Shown here piece after piece: positions 39,130-46,486 of a stretch of DNA of 46,486 nt. This stretch comes from JAJYTL01 sp046705265. GTDB taxonomy: Bacteria; Pseudomonadota; Alphaproteobacteria; Ferrovibrionales; Ferrovibrionaceae. The stretch's first letter is position 1; each line of letters begins with the position of its first letter. Made by a program: the position numbers and the translations under genes. The notes under the pieces are model-generated. The model searched no databases, had not been told where the DNA came from, and saw only the letters and a program-made list of their open reading frames with translations. Where the stretch lies: positions 1 to 46,486 of the forward strand of contig JBJKQL010000078.1 of the NCBI GenBank assembly GCA_046705265.1. The letters are read 5' to 3'.

Positions 39130-39675
39130 TCAACCGATGGCCGCGCGTGCGGCGTGATCGAAGGCGCCGCCGACTTTCATCAGCAAACGGGATGCCTTTT
39201 CAACGAGGGCCCAATCCTCTTCCGAAAGGTCGAGCAGCAGCTCCATCAAAAGCCGCTCCCGCACTTGAATATAACTGTCGCAAAGCGCTGCTCCTGCGGC
39301 AGTCGTGGAAAAAATGTTTTCCTTGCCGCGCCGCCGCGATTCGAGAAGGCCTTCGCTCATGAGCTTTTTCGCGGAATAGGCAACCGCGCGGTTGTCGTCC
39401 ATATTGAGTAGAAGGGCAATATCACCGAGGCTACGGCTCGGTGCCCGCCGATTGATGGCATGAAGCACCATGACGTCCAATGGACTCAGCCCTTCGCAGC
39501 CAGCCCGCGCCATACAGCGGACAATCCAACGCTGGAAGGCGTTGGTCGCAACCGTCAGGCCGAATTCCAGATCCCAGAGGCGGGCTGACCGCGCCTCATC
39601 CGGCGTCCCGTGCGCGGCGGCATGAGGGTGATTGTGTTTTTTACGTAGCGCTGCAGCCGCAATCTTATCGCTCAT
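39130..39675 (-). CDS. MarR-type winged-helix transcriptional regulator
   Basis: This 181-residue protein has a charged N-terminal extension of about 30 residues and a winged helix-turn-helix of MarR type (LSPLDVMVLHAI, SLGDIALLLNMDDNRAVAYSAKKLMSEGLLESRRRGKENIFSTT). A C-terminal helical dimerisation region follows. MarR proteins are usually ligand-released repressors, often of phenolic compounds. It is the first gene of the minus-strand catabolic run and sits behind a good promoter, so it probably controls itself and the genes downstream. The effector is unknown. Confidence 0.88.
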   Translation of the reverse strand: MSDKIAAAALRKKHNHPHAAAHGTPDEARSARLWDLEFGLTVATNAFQRWIVRCMARAGCEGLSPLDVMVLHAINRRAPSRSLGDIALLLNMDDNRAVAYSAKKLMSEGLLESRRRGKENIFSTTAAGAALCDSYIQVRERLLMELLLDLSEEDWALVEKASRLLMKVGGAFDHAARAAIG

Positions 39676-39706
39676 CGCGCCCCGCCGCTCTGAATGTTAG
39701 CGAATG

Positions 39707-39735
39707 ACGATATGTTTATGTTTTCATTTTGTCAA
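39707..39735 (-). promoter_or_regulatory. predicted promoter of the marR-led catabolic run
   Basis: On the minus strand TTGACA (39735-39730), a perfect -35, and TATCGT (39712-39707) are 17 bases apart, about 31 bases upstream of the MarR ATG. The spacer and flanks are AT-rich in a GC-rich genome. ATACGTT upstream and AACATAT in the spacer form an imperfect dyad that could be a MarR operator. Confidence 0.55.
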
Positions 39736-40311
39736 CGTATTGTCGATGAATCGGTATAGGATTGGCGTGAAAGCGAGCGACGAGCAACGCACGGACGTTG
39801 CCCGCTATCGAAAGAACACCCCATCTTTCTGGCTCACTACCGGCCGATTTCGTCTCGGACGAATTCCAGGACCACCACGACGATTCACCGGTGCCGCCAT
39901 GTAAATGCCGCGCCGCGATAACAATAAGAGCCGCTCTGCGATGCGGCCCTCGCCACTGCCCAAAACGCGATATTAAGGGCCGTGAGCCACGCCACGGCCA
40001 CGGCAAAGCAGGCCGCCAGAGAGCCGACCCATAAGAATAACCGCACGCGCTAACGATGATGTGTCAATTCGGCAGCGGACTTGCCTGCGATACCGTCCCG
40101 CGCCATCGGCATGCCCGGTTTCTAAGACCCGCTGGATCTCCCGCGGACCGCAGGGGTGCGCCGTTTGACACGACCCTCCAACGGCGTTGTTATAGGGCTT
40201 CATCGCGTCACATCGGCGGAAGGGATCGTTGGGTCCCAGGATCGCAAGTATTTCGCCGACAAAAGCGCAAGACAACCTAGAGGGAGGATACACACAGAAG
40301 GAGGAAATCGA
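39736..40311. other. divergent control region, no gene recognised
   Basis: This 576-base gap lies between the MarR gene and the second binding-protein gene, which are transcribed apart. I find no gene with family features in it. A plus-strand frame is open from 40156 into the binding protein, but the extra residues do not look like protein. Its AT-rich left end carries the marR promoter; a weaker plus-strand promoter is proposed near its right end. Confidence 0.5.
40165..40195 (+). promoter_or_regulatory. possible promoter of the second binding-protein gene
   Basis: TTGACA (40165-40170) is a perfect -35; the best -10-like element is TTATAG at 40190-40195, with a 19-base spacer, longer than ideal. 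It would give a leader of about 110 bases before the ATG at 40312. Long spacing can mark an activator-dependent promoter. Confidence 0.3.
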
Positions 40312-41583
40312 ATGCCTGTGCTCCGTTGCACGCCCACACCGCGCCGCGTTCTTGCCGCTTCCCTCGCTGGCGCGGGATTGACACTCTGCTGCGGAATGAC
40401 GCCTGCAGCACATGCGGCAACGCCCATTCCCGTCGGTGTGATGGCACCCGCGTCTGCCATCGATGGCAGGTCGATTATCGATGCAGCCAAGCTTGCCTCC
40501 AGCCGCATCAACTCAAGCGGCGGCATCAACGGGCGACCCATAAAGCTCTATGTTTATGACGATCATTTTTCCGCCGCCGACGCTGCGCGCGCTTTCCAGA
40601 GGGCGGTAAGCCAGAACCACGTTGTCGCTATGGTCGGAATTTTCACCAGCGAAGTGGCGCTCGCCATGGAACCGTGGTCGGCGCGACTGAAGACTCCATT
40701 AATTGTGACGGGAGCCGCAACGCCGCGGCTCGAGGAGCGGGTTCACGCCGACTACGCGCGCTATAAATACGTGTTTCACGGCTATACCAATTCGACAGTC
40801 ATTGCAAAGGAGGCCTGCCTTGCGACGAAAAAAACGATCGTCGATAAATTCCACTACGCAAAGGCGGTAATCTTTAGCGAAAACGCTGATTGGACCAAAG
40901 CCGTCGACGCGGAATACAAGAAATGCCTTCCGGAAATCGGCGTGAAGATTGCGCAGACGATAAATTTCTCGCCGGGCACGCAAGATTTCACACCACTATA
41001 TAATAAGATCGAGGATAGCCACGCCCAAATCATCATGGCTGCAATCGCACACGTGGGCGTGAAGCCGGTGCTGCAATGGCACCAGCAGCACGTTCCTGCA
41101 TTGTTCGCCGGCATAAATGGCCAGGCGGGATCATCGTCATTTTGGAAGGCGACAAACGGCGCCACTGATAGCGTCATCACGGGAAGTCTTGGTGCAAACG
41201 GCGTCCCTTTGACGCCGAAAACGCCGAGCTTTTACAAAGCATACAAAAGCCGGTTCCATCTCGAGCCAGCCTATAACGCCTACACGACCTACGATGCCTT
41301 TTATACCCTCATGCACGCGATCGACCGGGTGAAAAGCACCAAACCGAACGCCTTGGTGCGCGGCATCGAGCAGGTCGACTTCACCGGTGTCTCAGGACAG
41401 ATCCGCTACTATGGACGGCACAATAAATGGACCCATGAAGTGGTCTATAGTCCTGATCCCAAAAAGGGCATGTCCTTCGTAGAATTTCAGTGGCAACACG
41501 GCAAGCAGGTTGTTATCTGGCCGAAGCGTCTTGCCCAAGGCAAGATCGAGGTACCGTCCTTTATTCCGAAACAGACTGGCTAG
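40312..41583 (+). CDS. ABC transporter substrate-binding protein (HAAT family), second copy
   Basis: This 423-residue precursor has a signal peptide (basic TPRRVLAA, hydrophobic core, cleavage near AAHA-A at residue 36). The body is a LivK-like type I binding protein (DAAKLASSRINSSGGINGRPIKLYVYDD, then a VGIFTSEVALAMEPW hinge). Its start is fixed by AAGGAGG at 40298-40304, seven bases before the ATG. It is divergent from the catabolic run, has no permease of its own nearby, and is only loosely similar to the first binding protein. It may feed the same LivHMGF complex with another ligand or act as a sensor. Confidence 0.9.
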   Translation: MPVLRCTPTPRRVLAASLAGAGLTLCCGMTPAAHAATPIPVGVMAPASAIDGRSIIDAAKLASSRINSSGGINGRPIKLYVYDDHFSAADAARAFQRAVSQNHVVAMVGIFTSEVALAMEPWSARLKTPLIVTGAATPRLEERVHADYARYKYVFHGYTNSTVIAKEACLATKKTIVDKFHYAKAVIFSENADWTKAVDAEYKKCLPEIGVKIAQTINFSPGTQDFTPLYNKIEDSHAQIIMAAIAHVGVKPVLQWHQQHVPALFAGINGQAGSSSFWKATNGATDSVITGSLGANGVPLTPKTPSFYKAYKSRFHLEPAYNAYTTYDAFYTLMHAIDRVKSTKPNALVRGIEQVDFTGVSGQIRYYGRHNKWTHEVVYSPDPKKGMSFVEFQWQHGKQVVIWPKRLAQGKIEVPSFIPKQTG

Positions 41584-41959
41584 ACCCGAACCTATACATG
41601 AAGGCGCCGGGCTCTCCGGGGATGTGACAGCGATCATTCCGAGGAGAGTTCGACGCCCCTTGAGCCTGCCGCGCGGATTATCGGCCTTCGATACGTCGCG
41701 GGGAGGGGCTTCAGTTATTCCTTCGCGCCCTCCTGAATCCAACGTCTGATCATCTGTCCGGCAATGTCCAAAAGGTTGGCTCCTTGCCGGTCCGCAACCG
41801 CAGTCGCCCCTCTCGGATGCGAATTTCCAATTTGTAATTTTCATACTAGACCTTCTTCAAATACCTATTATCGAATCGGATCAACGAAGGGCGTGGCCAA
41901 CCGTGGCCGGCACCTCGGCCTTGGCGAAGCACCCTGCAGATCAAGAAGGTCGGAGACTA
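41584..41959. other. intergenic, no gene recognised
   Basis: No gene or clear terminator is visible in these 376 bases between the binding protein and the oxidoreductase. An AT-rich patch around 41825-41880, containing TATTAT, may hold the promoter of the oxidoreductase gene, but no matching -35 was found. A minus-strand frame through here is judged spurious. Confidence 0.45.
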
Positions 41960-42979
41960 ATGGTGAAAATGTTGGTTTACCGGCTGCCGAAGCCGGGCAG
42001 CATTGATGCATTGACACTCGCCGAGGAGAACGTGCCGCGCCCCGGACGCGGCGAAGTTCTCGTGCGCATGCGAGCGGCCTCGATCAATTACCGCGACATC
42101 ATGATCGCGACGGGTCGCTATGCGCGGGGTGGATTGCGGGACAACTTGGTACCGCTTTCCGATGGTGCCGGCGAAGTGGTCGAAGTCGGCGAGCAGGTAA
42201 CGCGCGTCAAGCCGGGCGACCGGGTTGCCGGAATCTTCCTGCAAAGCTGGCTTGGCGGCACGATCTCCGACATCGACGGAGAAAGCGCGCTTGGCGGATC
42301 GCGGCACGGCGTTCTGGCGCAATACGTGGTCCTCGACCAAAACGGACTCGTACATCTTCCCGGACATCTCTCCTTCGAGGAAGGCGCGACCCTTCCTTGC
42401 GCGGCCGTCACCGCCTGGAACGCCCTCTACGGCTTACGGCCGTTGCAGAGCGGGCAATCGGTCCTCGCCCTGGGTACCGGTGGAGTCGCCATCTTTGCAT
42501 TGCAATTCGCGCACGCGGCTGGCGCTCGCGCCATCGTCACGTCGTCCAGCGACGCGAAACTTGCGCGCGCAAGGACGCTCGGCGCCTCGGACGGCATCAA
42601 CTACCACGCAACACCAGAGTGGCAGAAAGAGGTTCTGCGCTTAACCGACGGACGCGGCGTCGACCATGTGATCGAGGTCGCCGGCGCCGGCACTTTGCCG
42701 CGATCGATCGCGGCAGCCCGTCTTGGCGGCGTCATTCATTTGATCAGCGCGCGCACTGGCGGCGAGATCGACCCCGCGCCGATACTCCGCCGCAACATTA
42801 CACTGAGGGGCGTCTACGTCGGATCGCGCGAGATGTTCGAGGTGATGAACCGAGCGATCTCCTGGCACGGACTGAGGCCCGCGATTGATCGCGTCTTCCC
42901 CTTCGAAGAGGCGAAGGCGGCCTATCGTTACCTCGATTCGCAGGCCCATGTAGGCAAGGTCGTAATTACGATTTCTTGA
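41960..42979 (+). CDS. zinc-free MDR-family NAD(P)-dependent alcohol dehydrogenase / quinone oxidoreductase
   Basis: This 339-residue medium-chain dehydrogenase/reductase has a GroES-like N-terminal domain (VPRPGRGEVLVRMRAASINYRDIMIATGRY) and a Rossmann domain with the ALGTGGVAIFALQFAHAAGA dinucleotide motif. In place of the catalytic zinc Cys (usually xCGTD) it has INYRDIM, and no structural four-Cys lobe is seen, so it is of the zinc-independent quinone-reductase-like branch. The ATG at 41960, with CGGAG just upstream, is preferred over the longer frame from 41903. It probably reduces or oxidises a small intermediate, with NAD(P)H. Confidence 0.88.
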   Translation: MVKMLVYRLPKPGSIDALTLAEENVPRPGRGEVLVRMRAASINYRDIMIATGRYARGGLRDNLVPLSDGAGEVVEVGEQVTRVKPGDRVAGIFLQSWLGGTISDIDGESALGGSRHGVLAQYVVLDQNGLVHLPGHLSFEEGATLPCAAVTAWNALYGLRPLQSGQSVLALGTGGVAIFALQFAHAAGARAIVTSSSDAKLARARTLGASDGINYHATPEWQKEVLRLTDGRGVDHVIEVAGAGTLPRSIAAARLGGVIHLISARTGGEIDPAPILRRNITLRGVYVGSREMFEVMNRAISWHGLRPAIDRVFPFEEAKAAYRYLDSQAHVGKVVITIS

Positions 42980-43944
42980 GAAGCTACGGTTTAGGCGGTT
43001 CGTTTATCCAAGCTCCCGTTTGGTTGGTCGGGATAGAAATGTGGCGCATCTGCAAGCGTAGGGTACGGTGCTTGTTCCACCAGTTTCCCGATGGGCCGCA
43101 ATCCGGCTCCCGTACTTACAAACGATTCCACAAGCCCTCCTACGATCCCGGATATCGGAATTTCTCCAATCCGGTTCTGACCTTGGCCTTTCCCTCGTAG
43201 GCCTTCCTTGACCCGGCGATTCTTAAGTGCTGACACACATACACCCCGCTCGTGTTGGTTTACCTACGAACTCGCCCCAGCTTCAGTGCTGACTTATCTC
43301 GGCTCCGAGTCCGAGCATCGCCCTAATCTGAAACCGCCAAGCGCCCAGAGCCCCTTCGCCGCCTTCGGCGTTACCGTCGCGCGGGAGACCTCTTGGGTCT
43401 CCTGGAGGGGCGTTACCCCCTCGTCGTCGCTCCTACGGGCTCATGCGCCGAACCTCTGCCCTTCGCTCGCCTCTGGCATCTGCCTCCTGCTCGCGGTCTT
43501 CGCTGGTTGCTATCAGCCCCAGCTGCGCAGAGGTCCTTCCCGAGGTTATCTCTGCCTATCCTTCCCTGCGTGTCTGGTCCTCTACCCCGGCAGCCCCCTG
43601 GGTGCATTTGCTCGTTTCTTCCCCAGAGACATTGGCCTTCCCTACGTGAACACCAGGTCGGCGCTTCACATCATTCCCGACAGTTACTTCAATCGGGGAG
43701 TGTATTTCGTGGCTGCAGACATTCGCTAATGTTCAGACCCGCAAGGTTTGCTCGCCACACCAGTAGCTCCCACTCTCGCGTCTTACGACGCCGAGCGGCC
43801 GCGTCTTTTATTGCCGCGCATATCCCGGTTCGTTACCTCCCCGAGCAGCGGCTATGCTAACCGCCCAAACTGAGCAATGGGCGGTAGAGGGACTCGCACC
43901 CTCCAAGACAGGCAGCCTTGTCGGCTGCTCCATCCACGCAACAC
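42980..43944 (-). other. hairpin-rich non-coding element, possible ORF-less group II intron relic
   Basis: About 965 bases show no coding gene but dense secondary structure. Perfect hairpins include 43357-43370, 43384-43402, 43407-43419, 43860-43885 (8 bp), 43887-43903 (5-bp stem, 7-base loop) and 43912-43928 (6 bp). Read on the minus strand, the left boundary is GTGTTGCG, similar to the GUGYG 5' end of group II introns, followed by a TGCGAGTCC-type segment often seen in their domain I; no reverse transcriptase or clear domain V is seen. The right part holds an open minus frame of about 80 residues that I do not recognise. Classification is uncertain. Confidence 0.35.
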
Positions 43945-43949
43945 TCGGA

Positions 43950-44293
43950 AATCCGAAGCCGCTGAGTCAGAGATCAATCCCGACTCGAGGAACTGTCCGC
44001 CGAAGGCGCGATTGAGCGCGAGGAATTCGCGGAAATGCAAGGGCCGCTCAGATTTCGATCACTTCGCCGCTGTGTGAAACCGACGCCAAAATTGCTCGAG
44101 TCGGGCACATGCTTCGGTGCGATCGTGGCGGACAAGCCCATCAGCGAAATGCACTGCGGTTGCCGCGCCGACGCGGGCCCCGCGCCGCTCACGACATCGA
44201 ATGCAAGGCTCTCTTCCACGAGAAGACGGTCAAGGACACCGCAAGTGAAAGCTCCGTAAGAACCACACCACTCTGAAGGGCGAGAGACTTCAT
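43950..44293 (-). pseudogene. degraded patatin-like phospholipase
   Basis: In three minus-strand frames the pieces of a patatin-like protein can be read in order: MKSLALQSG, then after a frameshift GSYGAFTCGVLDRLLVEESL, then after another AVHFADGLVRHDRTEACARL and QFWRRFHTAAK, then LHFREFLALNRAFGGQFLES. In intact patatins the start is a Gly-rich loop (GGGxxGAFxxGVLDRL), followed by the GxSxG nucleophile elbow. Here the elbow region reads VVSGAGPASARQ, so the nucleophile motif is gone. Frameshifts, loss of the active site and truncation show it is dead. The structured element begins where it ends. Confidence 0.7.
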
Positions 44294-44685
44294 CCGTGAC
44301 GACGACCGTCGGAGCAACATCACGCGCAGCCCATTCGATCGTCGGAACAGACGTCCCTGCAACCCGGCGCGTGGTCGGCAACCAGCGTCTCGCTGCACCA
44401 CGACAAAAGGGCTCGTTACGAGGGAAATCTGATCTACCTGGAATTTGAACTCTCAAGAGGAATATCGCCACGTCGCGGCATTAAAGCCGATTTTTAGTTG
44501 TCTAAAAATGAAGAAATACACGTATAGTAAAATATAAAATATTTATTGCAATTCCAGGGAGAAATTTATTTTTTTGATCTATGTCATTCGGGGGACATGG
44601 TCCCCACACTATATAGACTTATCAAACATGCCCGCGTGCCAATAACCGTGTCGGTTTGAAGCGCGAAAAGGCCGAGGAGGGCGGG
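44294..44685. other. AT-rich region upstream of glgA with two inverted repeats
   Basis: A stretch at about 44490-44590 is strikingly AT-rich for this genome. ATTTTTAG and CTAAAAAT form perfect 8-base arms around TTGT (44490-44509). GGGGAC and GTCCCC pair around ATG at 44591-44605. TATATA at 44610-44615 could be a -10 for glgA, but its -35 (TTCGGG) is poor. No gene is recognised in the stretch. Confidence 0.4.
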
Positions 44686-46191
44686 TTGCGCGTTCTGTTC
44701 GTCTCATCGGAAATCCGTCCATTGGCCAAAACCGGGGGGCTTGCGGATGTCAGTGCGGCCTTGCCCTTGGCGCTGGCGCGGCTTGGGGTGTCATTGCACC
44801 TTCTGCTCCCTGGCTATCCGCAGGCGATCGCCGCGGCTGCCAACAAATCAGTGCGGGCCGAGATCGCGGATTTCATGGGTTGCGGCAAAGTTCGCCTGAT
44901 ATTCGCGCGCATGCCGGATAGCGGCTTGCCTATCTGGCTCATGGACTGCCCGTCGCTTTTCGCCCGCGGTGGCAACCTCTATTGCGACGAGCACGGCCGC
45001 GACTGGCCTGACAACGCGAGACGCTTCGCTGTCTTCAGCCATGTTGCGACCCGTCTCGCGGCCGGTGAGTTGGTGGCGGACGAGCGTGTCGACGTTGTGC
45101 ATGTCAACGACTGGCACGCCGCCCTGGTGCCGCTCCTGTTATCGGCCCGGGGCGGCCCGAGGCCGGCGACGGTCCTGACCATTCACAACCTTGCCTTTCA
45201 AGGTCTCTTTCCCGGCGACCTTCATGCCGAGCTCCGGCTCCCGGTCGATAGCATCAGCGCCTCCGGGCTCGAGTTCTATGGTCGGATTTCGTTCCTTAAA
45301 GCGGGAATCCGCTTCGCCGACCGGATCACCACGGTGAGTCCAAACTATGCCAGCGAGATATTGACGCCGCGCTTCGGCTGCGGCCTCGAGGGTCTGTTGA
45401 ACGAACGCGCACACGACGTGAGCGGTATCCTGAACGGCGTCGACTACGGCATTTGGGACCCTGCGGCCGACTCCTTCATCGCGAGTTCTTTTCAGCCGGG
45501 AGACCTTGCCGGAAAACGAGCCTGCAAATTCGCGCTACAAACCGATCTCGGTCTCGACACGACAGCTGGGCGGCCGCTTATGGCTTATATCTGCCGTCTC
45601 ACCCATCAGAAGATGACCGACGTGGTGCTCGACGCCCTGCCCCAGATCTTGGCCCGGCCGGTCGATCTCGCGGTGCTTGGAGAGGGCGATCCCGAGCTGG
45701 AGAGTCGCTTCCGCGCTGCCGCTCAGCAATACCCCGGACGCCTCGCCGTTCATATCGGTTATCGGGAGCCCTTGGCCCATCGCTTCTACGCAGGCTCCGA
45801 CATTCTGCTGCATCCCTCGCGATTCGAGCCATGTGGTCTGGCGCCTCTTTACGCGCTCCGCTACGGAAGCCTGCCGGTGGTCCGCCATGTCGGTGGCTTG
45901 GCGGACACGGTAATCGATTCGCGCGAGGGTAGCCTGCGAAACGGGACCGCCAACGGTTTTGCCTTTCACGACGACAATGCCGATGACATGCTGACCGGCA
46001 TCGATCACGCGCTCACCGCGTTTCGCCAACCCGTTATCTGGCGCCGCATGCAACGGACCGCCATGAGCCAACATTTCGGCTGGGCCGATTCGGCGCGACG
46101 CTATCTCGCCCTCTATCGCGCCCTTGCTCCTGAAGCCGAGGCTACGGACGTTACGGTCAACGATATCGCACAAACCGGCGCGGCGGATTAG
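44686..46191 (+). CDS. glgA: glycogen synthase GlgA (ADP-glucose type)
   Basis: GlgA extends alpha-1,4-glucan chains from ADP-glucose. The protein is a GT5 family GT-B glycosyltransferase, with the N-terminal KTGGLADV motif at 15-22 (substrate binding), HVNDWHAALVP near 145, ILNGVDYGIWDP near 255, ICRLTHQK near 305 and HPSRFEPCGL near 385. The TTG at 44686 was chosen because it has GAGGAGG five bases upstream and the family start (xRVLFVSSE) follows directly. The frame also extends to a TTG at 44656, giving 511 residues. No other glycogen genes are in the window; they may lie beyond its right edge. Confidence 0.94.
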   Translation: MRVLFVSSEIRPLAKTGGLADVSAALPLALARLGVSLHLLLPGYPQAIAAAANKSVRAEIADFMGCGKVRLIFARMPDSGLPIWLMDCPSLFARGGNLYCDEHGRDWPDNARRFAVFSHVATRLAAGELVADERVDVVHVNDWHAALVPLLLSARGGPRPATVLTIHNLAFQGLFPGDLHAELRLPVDSISASGLEFYGRISFLKAGIRFADRITTVSPNYASEILTPRFGCGLEGLLNERAHDVSGILNGVDYGIWDPAADSFIASSFQPGDLAGKRACKFALQTDLGLDTTAGRPLMAYICRLTHQKMTDVVLDALPQILARPVDLAVLGEGDPELESRFRAAAQQYPGRLAVHIGYREPLAHRFYAGSDILLHPSRFEPCGLAPLYALRYGSLPVVRHVGGLADTVIDSREGSLRNGTANGFAFHDDNADDMLTGIDHALTAFRQPVIWRRMQRTAMSQHFGWADSARRYLALYRALAPEAEATDVTVNDIAQTGAAD

Positions 46192-46353
46192 GCGTCATTC
46201 CCCTGCCCATCCGGCTGCCAAACGATCGCGAATGACCAGCTTGGCCAACTCGCGAAAGGATCATTGCCATCGAGCAGGAAAGGCGGGACGCCCGCAACGA
46301 GCGATCATTTATGCCATTGCCTGCCGGGAAACGAGTGATGGAGGGAAAGCACC

Positions 46354-46486
46354 GTGACGGCCTATCGCCTCTATTATTGCCGTGAGGACATTCCGCGATT
46401 CAACGCGCACCATTTCCAGGCAACAAACGACTCGGAGGCAATCAATCACACAGATCAGCGTGTCATGCCACTCCACGTGCCCATAT
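46354..46486 (+). CDS. start of an unidentified gene, cut by the window end
   Basis: A GTG at 46354 with GGAGGG about nine bases upstream opens a frame that stays open to the edge (44 complete codons, beginning MTAYRLYYCREDIPRFNAHHF). I do not recognise the family; too little is visible. The 162 bases between it and glgA hold no other gene. Confidence 0.4.
   Translation, partial: MTAYRLYYCREDIPRFNAHHFQATNDSEAINHTDQRVMPLHVPI

Noticed and set aside
42991..43236. Minus-strand frame of 81 codons
   Set aside because: No ribosome site or recognised domain; it may be a conserved tail of the structured element, but I cannot support a gene.
43208..43860. Plus-strand frames of 173 and 155 codons in the structured element
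   Set aside because: They are rich in Ser, Pro, Arg and Leu, have no ribosome site or family features, and read through perfect hairpins.
43860..43930. A two-piece tmRNA gene of the alphaproteobacterial permuted type
   Set aside because: The T-loop lacks the invariant TTCGA and no tag-peptide frame (AND... ending in LAA) follows.

Overview
The window looks like a chromosomal segment of a GC-rich alphaproteobacterium, probably of the Rhodospirillales or a neighbouring order. The evidence is the gene order gatB/yqeY-like - dnaG - rpoD - tRNA, carAB followed by greA, an ELM1-family protein beside trxB, and dnaN-recF-gyrB. The taxonomy is inferred from gene content and order; no search was run.

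Layout. (1) 1-3048: two minus-strand genes, a DUF4242-cyclase fusion and a BBE-type flavin oxidase. (2) 3049-7778, minus strand: tRNA(CAU), rpoD, dnaG and a GatB/YqeY-domain gene. (3) 7779-13246, plus strand: carA behind a clear promoter and a long leader, then carB and greA, converging on an Lrp/AsnC regulator. (4) 13912-19543: ELM1-like protein, a 648-residue protein of unknown function, trxB, a LysR regulator, a hairpin-rich intergenic stretch ending in a textbook Rho-independent terminator, and a small membrane protein. (5) 19732-24590: dnaN-recF-gyrB, without dnaA beside it.

(6) 24602-42979 is an accessory catabolic region. On the minus strand, in transcription order, are a MarR regulator with its own promoter, an unusual short-chain dehydrogenase, a [2Fe-2S] subunit, an alpha/beta hydrolase, two different molybdopterin-binding large subunits, an FAD subunit, a complete branched-chain-amino-acid-type ABC transporter (binding protein, two permeases, two ATPases), and a two-subunit 3-oxoadipate-type CoA-transferase. 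Divergent to it on the plus strand are a second substrate-binding protein and a zinc-free MDR alcohol dehydrogenase/quinone reductase. Read together: a small organic acid is imported, hydroxylated by molybdenum hydroxylases, hydrolysed, oxidised, and activated with CoA. The substrate is not deducible from the sequence.

(7) 42980-44655 is decayed and non-coding: a ~0.95-kb hairpin-rich element without an open protein, possibly a group II intron-like relic, abutting a frameshifted patatin-like phospholipase pseudogene and an AT-rich patch. (8) 44686-end: a glycogen synthase gene and the start of an unidentified gene cut by the window edge.

The best candidates for something undescribed are the twin-large-subunit molybdenum hydroxylase cluster, the SDR that lacks the YxxxK catalytic pair, the hairpin array at 18922-19158, and the structured element at 42980-43944.
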